Origin: Halorubellus litoreus | GTDB taxonomy: Archaea; Halobacteriota; Halobacteria; Halobacteriales; Natrialbaceae | Assembly: GCF_037081675.1 (NCBI RefSeq) | Contig: NZ_JAZAQL010000001.1 | Span: 62,001-126,000 of the forward strand | DNA: 64,000 nucleotides | Direction of reading: 5' to 3' | Shown here: positions 42,114 through 51,032 of the stretch, piece by piece | How positions within the stretch are numbered: position 1 is the first letter of the stretch | Layout: each line of letters starts with the position of its first letter | The notes under the pieces: model-generated | What the model saw: the letters and a program-made list of their open reading frames with translations, nothing else | Told to the model about the DNA's origin: nothing | Databases searched by the model: none | Translations under genes and position numbers: made by a program

Positions 42114-42392
42114 ATGAGCACGAACGTCTACGACCATCGCGACGAGGAAGCCAACGAAGAACCGACGGGCACGTGGGACGACGTGACCGACCTGCCGCCG
42201 AGCGCGAAGCTCGTCGCAAAGGTCCTCGAGTACGAGGACTCCCTGACCCAGAGCCAGCTCGCCGAGGAGACCCTGCTGCCCGCGCGCACCGTCCGCTACG
42301 CCCTGAACCGCCTCGAGGACGAGCACGTCGTCGACTCGCGGTTCTCTTTCTCCGACGCCCGCAAGCGCATCTACACGCTCAAGCTCGACTAG
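42114..42392 (+). CDS. Small winged helix-turn-helix regulator
   Basis: The 92-residue protein has an acidic N terminus (about 1-25) and a MarR/TrmB-like winged helix: LVAKVLEYEDSLTQSQLAEETLLPARTVRYALNRLEDEHVV followed by a wing. It is only a DNA-binding domain without an effector domain. Start 42114 was chosen because two upstream in-frame ATGs lie inside the AT-rich promoter region. The target genes are unknown; the inverted repeat just upstream suggests that it controls itself. Confidence 0.82.
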   Translation: MSTNVYDHRDEEANEEPTGTWDDVTDLPPSAKLVAKVLEYEDSLTQSQLAEETLLPARTVRYALNRLEDEHVVDSRFSFSDARKRIYTLKLD

Positions 42393-42509
42393 AGCGCACC
42401 AGACCTCGACCGGGCGCGACGACGTACGCGTGCGGTACCCCCCACCGGCGCCGTTCACTTCCGCCGCGCTCTGCAAACCCCTTTAGGCGATGCCGGCCAA
42501 GGCCGGGGT

Positions 42510-43889
42510 ATGACACGGGTGATTCACACGGGCGACACCCACGTCGGCTACCGCCAGTACCACTCGCCCGAGCGCCAGCGGGACTTCCTCGCGGCGTTCG
42601 AGCAGGTGGTGGCCGACGCCGTCGACGACGACGTCGACGCGGTCGTCCACGCCGGAGACCTCTTCCACGATAGACGACCCGGCCTCCGGGACCTCCAGGG
42701 AACCGTCGCCGCGTTGCGCGACCTCCGGGACGCCGGCATCCCGTTCCTCGCGGTCGTCGGGAACCACGAGGGGAAGCGCGACGGACAGTGGCTCGACCTC
42801 TTCGAGGACCTCGGGCTCGCCGAACGCCTCGGCGACGAACCGCGAGTCGTCGACGACACCGCGTTCTACGGGCTGGACTTCGTGCCGCGGTCGCGACGCG
42901 AGGACCTCGAGTACGAGTTCACCGAGCACGACGCGACGCACGCGGCGCTCGTCTCGCACGGGCTGTTCGAGCCGTTCGCGCACGCCGACTGGGACACCGA
43001 CCGACTCCTCGACGAATCCACGGTCGCCTTCGACGCCGTCCTCCTCGGCGACAACCACGCGCCCGGCACCGAGCGCGTCCAGGACGCGTGGGTGACGTAC
43101 TGTGGGTCGACCGAGCGTGCGAGCGCGAGCGAGCGCGACGACCGCGGCTACAACATCGTCACGTTCGACGCGGACGAGAAGACGAGCACGGACGAACCGA
43201 ACTCCGACGCACTCGGCGAGGGCGTTGCCATCTCGCGACGGGGCCTGGATACGCGCGAGTTCGTGTTCGTGGACGTCGACCTCGAACCAGGTGAGGGCGC
43301 GGACCGCGTTCGCGAGGCCATCCGCCAGTACGACGCGACCGACGCCGTGGTCGTCGTCACCATCCGCGGCGACGGCGAGCCCGTGACGCCTGCACCCATC
43401 GAGGAGCTCGCGCTCGACGACGGCGCGCTCGTCGTTCGCGTGAACGACCGGCGGGACGTCACCGTCGACACGGAGACGAACGTCTCGTTCGCGGACCCCG
43501 ACGAGGCGGTCCGCGAGCGCGTCCGCGACCTCGGACTGAGCGAGGCCGCGCGTGGGATCGACGAGACCGTCCGCGAGAGCGCGGTCGCGGACTCGAACGT
43601 CCGCGGCACCGTCGAAAAGCGCGTCCGGGACATCGTCGACGACGACGCCCTCGACGCGTTCGCCACCGCAGACGACGCGGCGAACGCCGACGACGACGAA
43701 ACGGTCGGCGACCAAGCCACCGACGAATCGCTCGACGCCGCGGACGAGGCCACCGACGAATCGCTCGACGCCGCGGACGAGGCCACCGACGAATCGCTCG
43801 ACGGGGACGACCAGTCGGCGGCGGTCGACGCCGCGGCCGCGGACGGCGGCGACGGCGAGGACCAGTCCTCGATGGGTGAGTTCCTGTGA
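42510..43889 (+). CDS. mre11: DNA double-strand break repair protein Mre11
   Basis: The 459-residue phosphoesterase has the Mre11 metal-binding series: HTGDTHVGY (Asp 9, His 11), HAGDLFHD, VGNHEG, SHGLFE and GDNHAP. It processes DNA ends with Rad50. After the nuclease and capping domains the C-terminal 60-odd residues are low in complexity and include three copies of ATDESLDAADE-like units (see repeat). Its stop overlaps the GTG start of rad50 by three bases. CCTTTAG about 25 bases before ATG 42510 is the likely TATA box. Confidence 0.94.
   Translation: MTRVIHTGDTHVGYRQYHSPERQRDFLAAFEQVVADAVDDDVDAVVHAGDLFHDRRPGLRDLQGTVAALRDLRDAGIPFLAVVGNHEGKRDGQWLDLFEDLGLAERLGDEPRVVDDTAFYGLDFVPRSRREDLEYEFTEHDATHAALVSHGLFEPFAHADWDTDRLLDESTVAFDAVLLGDNHAPGTERVQDAWVTYCGSTERASASERDDRGYNIVTFDADEKTSTDEPNSDALGEGVAISRRGLDTREFVFVDVDLEPGEGADRVREAIRQYDATDAVVVVTIRGDGEPVTPAPIEELALDDGALVVRVNDRRDVTVDTETNVSFADPDEAVRERVRDLGLSEAARGIDETVRESAVADSNVRGTVEKRVRDIVDDDALDAFATADDAANADDDETVGDQATDESLDAADEATDESLDAADEATDESLDGDDQSAAVDAAAADGGDGEDQSSMGEFL
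43716..43802 (+). repeat. 33-base tandem repeat in the mre11 3' end
   Basis: Two perfect 33-base units (43716-43748, 43749-43781) and a 21-base partial third (to 43802) encode ATDESLDAADE repeats. Units of 11 codons keep the frame, so copy number can change by slippage without destroying the protein. Confidence 0.85.
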
Positions 43890-46591
43890 GGTTCCAGCGG
43901 GTCGCCCTCGAGAACTTCAAGTGCTACGCGGACGCCGACCTCTCGCTCGAACCCGGCGTCACGGTCGTCCACGGCGTGAACGGGAGCGGGAAGTCCTCGC
44001 TCCTGGAGGCGTGCTTCTTCGCGCTCTACGGGAGCGCCGCCATCGACGGCACCCGGGAGAGCGTCATCCGAACCGGCGAGGACGAGACGGTCGTCGAACT
44101 CTGGTTCCGGCACGCCGGTGCCGAGTACCACCTCGAACGGTCGCTGAAGGACTACGGCGACCGCGTCAGTCACGACTGCCTGCTCGAAGGCCCCGACGAC
44201 GAGACGTGGGAGGGCGCGACCGCGGTCGACGGCGCCATCGCGGACCTCCTGCGGATGGACGCGGACGCGTTCGTGAACTGCGCGTACGTCCAGCAGGGCG
44301 AGGTGAACAAGCTCATCCACGCCACCCCCAGCGAGCGACAGGACATGCTCGACGACCTCCTCCAGCTCGGGAAGCTAGAGGAGTACCGAGAGCGCGCGAG
44401 CGACGCGCGGTTGGCAGTACGAGACGTTCTTCGAGATGCAGAACAGACCTATGAAAATCGCAAATCGGACGTCGAGGAGAAGGAGGCGAAGGGCCTCCAC
44501 GATCGGTTGAACGCGCTCGAATCCAAGCGCAACGAGACGACCGCGGAGATAGAGCGCCTGGAGGAGCAGGTGGAGACCGCGAAGGGGACGCGCGACGACG
44601 CGCAAGCCGTCCTGGACGAGCACGAGGAGAAACGCGAGGAGCTCGAGGCCATCGAGGACGACGTCGAGGAACTCCAGGCGAAGATCAGCGAGACCGAGCG
44701 CGAGCGCGACGACCTCAAGGAGCGCATCGCGGAGCGTCGGGAGGCCGCCGACGAGCACGAGACTGCAGTATCGGAGCACCTCGAGGCGTCGTCGCTCGAC
44801 GCAGCGGCGGTGCGGAACGGAGACGGGACCGTCGACGTGGACGCGGTCGACGACGCGGTCGCGGCCCTCGAGGACGAGGTCGACGCGCTCCAGGAGCGCA
44901 TCAACGAGCTGTCGGTCGACATCGGGTCGAAGACGGACGAGGCGGACCGGCTCGCGGAGCGCGCCGAGGAACTCGAGGCGGAGGCCGACACGAAGCGCGA
45001 GGAAGCCGAGTCGCTCGCCGACGACGTCGAGACGGCGGAGAACGAACTCGCGGACCGAGAGGCGAAGGTCGAGGATCTGGAGGACGACATCGCTGAGGAG
45101 CGGGCGGCGTTCGAGAACGCGCCCGTCGAGTTCGGCGACGCCGAGTCGCTCGTCGCGGAGCGCGAAGCCGAGCGCGACGACCTGCGCGAGGAGCGCGACG
45201 CGGTCCGGGCCGAGGTGGAGTCGCTCCGCGACCGCATCGAGGAAGGCGAGCGTCTCCTCGAGGAGGGGAAGTGCCCGGAGTGCGGGCAGTCCGTCGACGG
45301 GTCGCCGCACGTCGACTCGCTGGACGAGGACCGCGAGCGCCTCGACGCGAAAAAAGCGGAACTCGATGCGCTCGACGACGACCTCGAGAGCGTGGCGGAC
45401 CGCATCGAGGCCGCCGAAGCGCTGCGGGAGCGCGAGCGCGAGGTGGCGTCGCTCGAGGACAACCTCGAGAACCTCCGACAGCTCCTCGACGAGAAGCGCT
45501 CGAGCGTCGCCGACAAGCGGGAACGCCGCGAGTCGCTACTCGAGGAAGCCGACGAGCGCGAGTCGGCTGCAGCCGAGAAGCGCGAGGCCGCGGCCGAAGC
45601 GCGCGACGACGCCGACGACCTGCGGAGCGACCTCGGGGAGGCCAACGGCGAGAAGACCCAGGCGAAAGCGCGCATCGAGACGCTCGAAGCGCTCCGGGAG
45701 GCGAGCGACGCGCTCGCGGATGCCCGCGAGGACGTCGAGCGACTCCGCGAGGAGCGCGCGAGCCTCGCCGAGTCGAACGAGGAGCGCCGCGAGTGGCTCG
45801 CGGAGAAACGCGAGCGCAAGCAGGAGCTCGAGGCCGCGGTCGACGAGTCCGTCGTCGAGGAGGCACGGGCGGAGAAGGACCGCGCCGAAAGATACATCGA
45901 GAAGGCCGCGTCCGAACTCGAGTCGCTCCGCGAGGAGCGGGACCAACTCCAGAACGACATCGGTGGCGTTCGCGGCGAGATCGAGGAACTCGAGTCGCTC
46001 CGCGAGAAGCGCGACGCCGCCCGCGAGCGCGTCGACGCCCTGGAGTCGCTGTACGACGAGACCCAGGACCTCCAGGAGATGTACGGCGAACTCCGCGCGG
46101 AACTCCGCCGGCAGAACGTCGAGACCCTCGAGCGGATGCTGAACGAGACGTTCGACCTCGTCTACCAGAACGACTCGTATTCGCACATCGAGCTATCGGG
46201 CGACTACGAGTTGACGGTCTACCAGAAGGACGGGGAGACCCTGGACCCCGACCAGCTCTCTGGCGGAGAACGCGCCTTGTTCAACCTGAGTCTGCGCTGT
46301 GCGATCTATCGCTTGCTCGCGGAGGGCGTCGAGGGGGCGGCGCCGATGCCGCCGCTCATCCTCGACGAGCCGACGGTCTTCCTCGACTCCGGGCACGTCA
46401 CCCAGCTGTTGACGCTCGTGGAGACGATGCGCGTGGACTACGGCGTCGAACAGATCCTCGTCGTGAGTCACGACGAGGAACTCGTCGGTGCAGCCGACGA
46501 ACTCGTGCACGTCCGGAAGGACTCGACGACGAACCGCTCCACGGTCGAGATCGGGGAGACGCCGACCGCGGACCTGCTCGCCGACGACTGA
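43886..46591 (+). CDS. rad50: DNA double-strand break repair ATPase Rad50
   Basis: The 901-residue SMC-like ATPase has Walker A GVNGSGKSS at about residues 33-41, long coiled coils, a zinc hook CPEC (Cys 463 and 466), and the C-terminal half with signature LSGGERALF, Walker B LILDEPT and VSHDEEL. It bridges DNA ends with Mre11. The start is GTG 43886, overlapping the mre11 stop. Codons near 44395-44470 (GTACGAGACGTTCTTCGAGA and on) are AT-richer than the rest of the gene. Confidence 0.94.
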   Translation: MRFQRVALENFKCYADADLSLEPGVTVVHGVNGSGKSSLLEACFFALYGSAAIDGTRESVIRTGEDETVVELWFRHAGAEYHLERSLKDYGDRVSHDCLLEGPDDETWEGATAVDGAIADLLRMDADAFVNCAYVQQGEVNKLIHATPSERQDMLDDLLQLGKLEEYRERASDARLAVRDVLRDAEQTYENRKSDVEEKEAKGLHDRLNALESKRNETTAEIERLEEQVETAKGTRDDAQAVLDEHEEKREELEAIEDDVEELQAKISETERERDDLKERIAERREAADEHETAVSEHLEASSLDAAAVRNGDGTVDVDAVDDAVAALEDEVDALQERINELSVDIGSKTDEADRLAERAEELEAEADTKREEAESLADDVETAENELADREAKVEDLEDDIAEERAAFENAPVEFGDAESLVAEREAERDDLREERDAVRAEVESLRDRIEEGERLLEEGKCPECGQSVDGSPHVDSLDEDRERLDAKKAELDALDDDLESVADRIEAAEALREREREVASLEDNLENLRQLLDEKRSSVADKRERRESLLEEADERESAAAEKREAAAEARDDADDLRSDLGEANGEKTQAKARIETLEALREASDALADAREDVERLREERASLAESNEERREWLAEKRERKQELEAAVDESVVEEARAEKDRAERYIEKAASELESLREERDQLQNDIGGVRGEIEELESLREKRDAARERVDALESLYDETQDLQEMYGELRAELRRQNVETLERMLNETFDLVYQNDSYSHIELSGDYELTVYQKDGETLDPDQLSGGERALFNLSLRCAIYRLLAEGVEGAAPMPPLILDEPTVFLDSGHVTQLLTLVETMRVDYGVEQILVVSHDEELVGAADELVHVRKDSTTNRSTVEIGETPTADLLADD

Positions 46592-46629
46592 CCGCGGACG
46601 CTGTTTTCGGCCCGAGGTGTACGTGGTCG

Positions 46630-47094
46630 TTAATCGCCTCCCAGTCCACGTCGCTCGCCGTCTCCGTTCGCGTCCGTCCTGAGGTGTGCGATGCCGTCGC
46701 GAGCGAGCGCGGTGGCGTCGTATCCGCGTTCGCCGTGGACGCGGGTCTCTTCGACGAGCCCGGCGGCGCGGAACTCGGTGAGGAGGCCGTGGAGGTCGCT
46801 CTCGCAGCGGTCGTAGTCGTCGAGGAGCGTCACCGCCGGGAGCGGCCCGCGGTCGGCGAGTTCGAGGAGGAGGCCGAGCGACTCGTCGTCGTGGACGGCG
46901 GTGAGGACGCGACGCGTCGCGAGCGGAACGCCGGTCGCTGCGGCCGCGAGCGCGGAGTCGCCGTCGAGTTCGGTGACGTCGCTGCGCGCGACGTAGCGCT
47001 CCTCGCCGGTCTCGGGGTCGGCGACGAGCAGCGAGTCACCGGACGCCTTCCGCACGATGAGCGTGGCGCCATCGGGACCTTCGACGGTACGCAT
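46630..47094 (-). CDS. Haloarchaeal winged-helix-like protein, unknown function
   Basis: The 154-residue protein has a short beta-rich N-terminal part (IVRKASGDSLLVADPETGEERYV), then a helical region VPLATRRVLTAVHDDESLGLLLELADRGPL with CESDLHGLLTEFRAAGLVEETRVHGERGY, which looks like a winged helix of an ArsR/PadR-like type. I recall this arrangement as a haloarchaeal domain of unknown function (DUF7346-like), from memory. It may be a DNA-binding regulator. It is convergent with rad50, 38 bases apart. ATG 47094 gives a natural N terminus. Confidence 0.75.
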   Translation of the reverse strand: MRTVEGPDGATLIVRKASGDSLLVADPETGEERYVARSDVTELDGDSALAAAATGVPLATRRVLTAVHDDESLGLLLELADRGPLPAVTLLDDYDRCESDLHGLLTEFRAAGLVEETRVHGERGYDATALARDGIAHLRTDANGDGERRGLGGD

Positions 47095-47163
47095 ACCCCG
47101 GGATTGGCTGGCGGGGCGGTTAGGCGTCACGGTCCCCGCGAACGCAGTCGGAGCAGGGTTCGG

Positions 47164-47655
47164 TCAGGGCGTGTGCTGGCGGTTCCGATACCTGTGGACG
47201 AGGAAGAGCCCGGCGAGTCCGCCGACGAGCAGTGCGAGCAATCCGAGGGGGACGTTCTCCTGGAAGCCGACGAGCATCGCGCCCAGCGAGAGCCCGAAGA
47301 GCGCGACGTTCGCGGCGAACACGAGCTCCCAGAACTCCGCGCGCAATCCCTCGGGGACGTCGTCCGTCGACGGTGCCTCGGGCGTGTCCGGCGTGGTGTC
47401 CGGGACCTCGGGTCGCGGGACGTTCTCCGCTGGATTCTGGAGGCCGTCGCGCGGGTCGGCGAGCGCGTCAGGCCCGCCGGCGAGTCGCGACTCGATGCCG
47501 TCCGCCTCCGCGTCCTCGCGCGCCGCCGACGCCGCCGCACTCTCGCCGCGGCGCTCGTCCGCGTCCTCGTCTCGCCCCGACGCGTCGCTCTTGGTCGCGG
47601 CTGCGTCGGCGGGTTCAGCGTCGCCGTCGGCGGGCGAATCCTCCTCGGTCGTCAC
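47164..47655 (-). CDS. Acidic membrane-anchored protein, unknown function
   Basis: The 163-residue protein begins with a long low-complexity acidic/Ala region (about 1-105) and ends with two transmembrane helices (about 112-133 and 138-157) and a short basic tail HRYRNRQHTP. No upstream ATG gives a sensible protein, so GTG 47655 is the likely start. A coupled pair with the gene at 46630 on the same strand is possible (69 bases apart). Function unknown. Confidence 0.68.
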   Translation of the reverse strand: MTTEEDSPADGDAEPADAAATKSDASGRDEDADERRGESAAASAAREDAEADGIESRLAGGPDALADPRDGLQNPAENVPRPEVPDTTPDTPEAPSTDDVPEGLRAEFWELVFAANVALFGLSLGAMLVGFQENVPLGLLALLVGGLAGLFLVHRYRNRQHTP

Positions 47656-47710
47656 TGTCGAAGATTCGATACAGGGCAGCAAAAGCGTGTTCGTTGGCGG
47701 TCGCGCGGTG

Positions 47711-47890
47711 TCAGGCTCGCTCTCGGAGCGAGCACGTCTCGTTGGCTTCCACCCACGCGAGCGGGTTCTCCGCGTCGTAGAATACGACGCCGTCGTTCGT
47801 CTCGTATGTCTCGATTGACCCCATCTCGTCTGCCTCGGGCTCACGGTCGTCGGCCTGCTGTTCGTCACCGTCTGGTGCGTGGTTGGTCAA
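47711..47890 (-). CDS. Small acidic haloarchaeal protein with TTG start (resembles DUF7331)
   Basis: A 59-codon frame from TTG 47890 encodes an acidic N terminus and the block SIETYETNDGVVFYDAENPL then AWVEANETCSL, which resembles a small haloarchaeal family (DUF7331-like, from memory). GGAGGTGA sits 6 bases before the TTG, an in-frame TGA lies just upstream, and the only other start would be ATG 47824, which would cut off 22 residues. A TATA-like CTTTATG about 40 bases upstream supports transcription. It is easily missed because of its length and rare start codon. Confidence 0.7.
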   Translation of the reverse strand: MTNHAPDGDEQQADDREPEADEMGSIETYETNDGVVFYDAENPLAWVEANETCSLRERA

Positions 47891-48035
47891 GCCCGTTCAC
47901 CTCCACCTGTGCCAAGAACTCACATACATAAAGGTCTTGTTGCCACCGCAATCCCACGACCCGCAAGACGGCGCGGGGATTAATCGGCGTCTACCGGGCG
48001 CGAGACGGCCGGGCTGAACGCACCTAATCAGGGTT

Positions 48036-48042
48036 CTTTTTA
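48036..48042 (+). promoter_or_regulatory. TATA box of polB
   Basis: CTTTTTA lies 25-31 bases before ATG 48067. The palindrome GGGGGCCCCC (48045-48054) falls between the box and the start. Confidence 0.5.
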
Positions 48043-48066
48043 CTGGGGGCCCCCGAGGGTGTGGAC

Positions 48067-50814
48067 ATGACAGATTCGGACGCCGGACAGATGTCGCTGA
48101 CCGACGCGTTCTCCGGCGGCGACGACGGCGACCGGCCCGACGAGGAAGCACGGGCGATCGCCGACGACGTCTCCTCGGAGGCGTCCGTCGTCGACACCGA
48201 CCGAGAGGGCCTCCCGGACGCCGACGGATACCTCGACGTCGCGGTCACGCAGGTCGACTACACCATCGAGGGTCGCGGCGAGAACGAGGAGCCCATCATC
48301 CACGTCTTCGGCCGCCGTCCCGACGACCAGACCGCCGTGCACGTGAAGGTGTACGGGTTCCAGCCGTACTTCTACGCGCCCGTCGAGAACATTTCGGACG
48401 AACGCATCGCGGATTTCGACGGCCTCACCGGGTACGAGCTCGCGGACGACGACGGCAACCCCTTCGAGAGCATCCGCGGGGACGAACTCGCGCGGATCTT
48501 CGGGCGGACGCCGCGGGACGTCGGGAACGTCCGCGACCACTTCGAGCACTACGAGGCGGACATCCTCTTCCCGAACCGCTTCCTCATCGACAAGGACGTC
48601 AAGAGCGGGCTGCGCGTCCCGAACGCGTGGAACGACGACGGCTCCGCCATCCGCGTCCACCACGAGGACGTCGAAGCGACGGACGCGACCGTGACGCCGC
48701 GCGTGAACACGTTCGACATCGAGGTCGACGACCGGAACGGCTTCCCCGAGGACGGCGAGGAGGAGATCGTCTGCCTGACGAGTCACGATTCGTATCGCGA
48801 CGAGTACGTCTGCTGGCTCCAGGTCGCCGACGCCACGGGAGCGACGACGAGCACCGACGACCTCGACTACGACCCCATCCCCGACGAGATGGACTACCGC
48901 GTCGAGGTGTTCGAGGAGGAGGAAGCGATGCTCGCGGCGTTCCTCGACTACGTCACGGAGACGGACCCGGACGTGATGACGGGGTGGAACTTCGAGGACT
49001 TCGACGCGCCGTACTTCCTCGACCGCCTGGACGTCCTCCAGTCGCCGACGCACGACCACGACCTCGACGCGAACCGGCTGTCGCGCGTCAACGAGGTATG
49101 GCGGTCCGGCTGGGGTGGCCCGGACGTCAAGGGCCGCGTCGTCTTCGACCTCCTCTACGCGTACAAGAGCCGGCAGTTCACCGAACTCGACTCCTACCGG
49201 CTCGACGCAGTCGGCGAGACCGAACTCGACGTCGGGAAGGAACGCTACTCGGGGGACATCGGCGACCTCTGGGAGCAGGAACCGAAGCGACTCCTCGAGT
49301 ACAACCTCCGGGACGTCGAGCTCTGCGTCGAGCTCGACCGCAAGCAGGACATCGTCGCGTTCTACGACGAGGTCCGGACGTTCGTCGGCTGCAAGCTCGA
49401 GGACGCCCCTACGGCGGGCGACACCGTCGACATGTACGTCCTCCACAAGGTCCACGGCGAGTTCGCGCTCCCCTCGAAGGGCCAACAGGAGAGCGAGGAC
49501 TACGAGGGCGGCGCCGTCTTCGACCCCATCACGGGCGTCAAGGAGAACGTCACCGTGCTCGACCTCAAGAGCCTCTACCCGATGTGCATGGTGACCGTGA
49601 ACGCGAGCCCGGAGACGAAGGTCGACCCCGACGCGTACGACGGCGACACGTACCGCGCGCCGAACGGGACGCACTTCCGCAAAGAACCGGACGGCATGAT
49701 CCGCGAGATGGTCGACGAACTCCTCGGCGAACGCGAGGACAAGAAGGCGCTACGGAACGAGCACGAACCCGGCACCGTCGAGTACGAGACCTACGACCAG
49801 CAGCAAGCAGCTGTCAAGGTTATTATGAATTCTCTCTACGGCGTGCTTGGGTGGGACCGGTTCCGGCTGTACGACAAGGAGATGGGCGCTGCCGTCACTG
49901 CAACGGGGAGAGAGGTCATAGAGTTCACGGAGAGGTCTGCGAACGAGTTGGGGCATCATGTCGCATATGGCGACACTGACAGCGTCATGATAGAACTCGG
50001 GCCGGACGTCGGGACCGAGGAGGCCATCGAACAGTCCTTCGAGATAGAGGAGTACATCAACGCCTCGTACGACGACTTCGCACGCGACGAGCTCAACGTC
50101 GAACTCGACGCGGGCGAGGAACATCGCTTCCAGATCGAGTTCGAGAAGTTGTATCGGCGGTTCTTCCAGGCGGGGAAGAAGAAGCGATACGCGGGCCACA
50201 TCGTCTGGAAGGAGGGGAAGGACGTGGACGACGTGGACATCACGGGGTTCGAGTACAAGCGCTCGGACATCGCGGCGGTGACGAAGGAGGTCCAGAAGGA
50301 CGTCATCGAGCGCATCGTGTACGGGGAGGATCTGGAGAACATCCGGTCGTACGTGAGCGAGGTCATCGACGAGTTCCTCGCGGGCGAGTACAGTTACGAC
50401 GAGATCGCGATTCCGGGTGGTATCGGGAAGAAGCTCGACAACTACGATACGGATACGGCGCAGGTTCGTGGGGCGAAGTACGCGAACCTCCTGTTCGGGA
50501 CGAACTTCTCCAGTGGCTCGAAACCCAAGCGCCTGTACCTGGAGGGCGTGCATCCGTCGTACTTCGAGCGCGTCGAGGAGGAACTCGGGTTGGATCCGCG
50601 TGAGAATCCGCTCTACGGGGAGTTCAAGCGCGACCCGGACGTGATATGTTTCGAGTACGACGACCAGATTCCCGAGGAGTTCAGCGTGGACTACGAGAAG
50701 ATGCTGGACAAGACGCTGAAGGGCCCGATTGCGCGGGTCATCGAGGCGCTGGGGATGTCGTGGGACGAGGTCAAGACCGGCCAGGAGCAGACGGGACTCG
50801 GTTCGTTCATGTAG
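48067..50814 (+). CDS. polB1: Family B DNA polymerase I
   Basis: The 915-residue replicative polymerase has proofreading motif Exo I (FDIEV, Asp 217 and Glu 219), polymerase motif A DLKSLYP (Asp 499), motif B with NSLYG (588-592) and motif C YGDTDS (634-639). The C terminus QTGLGSFM fits a PIP box (QxxLxxFF-like) for the PCNA clamp. There is no intein at any of the three usual sites, but codon use between motifs B and C is clearly different from the rest (see findings). ATG 48067 is preferred over GTG 48061. Confidence 0.95.
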   Translation: MTDSDAGQMSLTDAFSGGDDGDRPDEEARAIADDVSSEASVVDTDREGLPDADGYLDVAVTQVDYTIEGRGENEEPIIHVFGRRPDDQTAVHVKVYGFQPYFYAPVENISDERIADFDGLTGYELADDDGNPFESIRGDELARIFGRTPRDVGNVRDHFEHYEADILFPNRFLIDKDVKSGLRVPNAWNDDGSAIRVHHEDVEATDATVTPRVNTFDIEVDDRNGFPEDGEEEIVCLTSHDSYRDEYVCWLQVADATGATTSTDDLDYDPIPDEMDYRVEVFEEEEAMLAAFLDYVTETDPDVMTGWNFEDFDAPYFLDRLDVLQSPTHDHDLDANRLSRVNEVWRSGWGGPDVKGRVVFDLLYAYKSRQFTELDSYRLDAVGETELDVGKERYSGDIGDLWEQEPKRLLEYNLRDVELCVELDRKQDIVAFYDEVRTFVGCKLEDAPTAGDTVDMYVLHKVHGEFALPSKGQQESEDYEGGAVFDPITGVKENVTVLDLKSLYPMCMVTVNASPETKVDPDAYDGDTYRAPNGTHFRKEPDGMIREMVDELLGEREDKKALRNEHEPGTVEYETYDQQQAAVKVIMNSLYGVLGWDRFRLYDKEMGAAVTATGREVIEFTERSANELGHHVAYGDTDSVMIELGPDVGTEEAIEQSFEIEEYINASYDDFARDELNVELDAGEEHRFQIEFEKLYRRFFQAGKKKRYAGHIVWKEGKDVDDVDITGFEYKRSDIAAVTKEVQKDVIERIVYGEDLENIRSYVSEVIDEFLAGEYSYDEIAIPGGIGKKLDNYDTDTAQVRGAKYANLLFGTNFSSGSKPKRLYLEGVHPSYFERVEEELGLDPRENPLYGEFKRDPDVICFEYDDQIPEEFSVDYEKMLDKTLKGPIARVIEALGMSWDEVKTGQEQTGLGSFM

Positions 50815-50933
50815 CTGCGGGCGTCGAGGGTGCGGGTAGAGTGGCGTTCACTCGGTGAGCGTGGTCAGCAGTGGCGTGCGGTTCGGGCCGTCGGCGAAGG
50901 GTTGCTAGCCTTTCACGCACATCGTTTGTTTTT

Positions 50934-50952
50934 CGGGAAAGATTATTTCCCG
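50934..50952 (+). promoter_or_regulatory. Inverted repeat upstream of the suf operon
   Basis: CGGGAAA (50934-50940) and TTTCCCG (50946-50952) form a perfect 7-base inverted repeat around GATTA, 81 bases before sufC. A T-rich run (CGTTTGTTTTT) precedes it and may end the polB transcript. The repeat could be an operator of an iron or iron-sulfur responsive repressor. Confidence 0.5.
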
Positions 50953-51032
50953 CAGACAAAGCAGAACTGGTGGCGTTACGAAAGCTTGATGGGGCACACA
51001 CCCTAGGCTACAGGTGATAAGAGGCTTCACTA

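Noticed and set aside
45271..47931. 886-residue plus-strand frame over the rad50 end and following genes
   Set aside because: It is an Arg-rich out-of-frame reading of rad50 and antisense of three small genes, with no conserved motif.
49804..49995. Intein in polB
   Set aside because: The reading frame passes motif B and motif C without interruption; only the codon bias is unusual.
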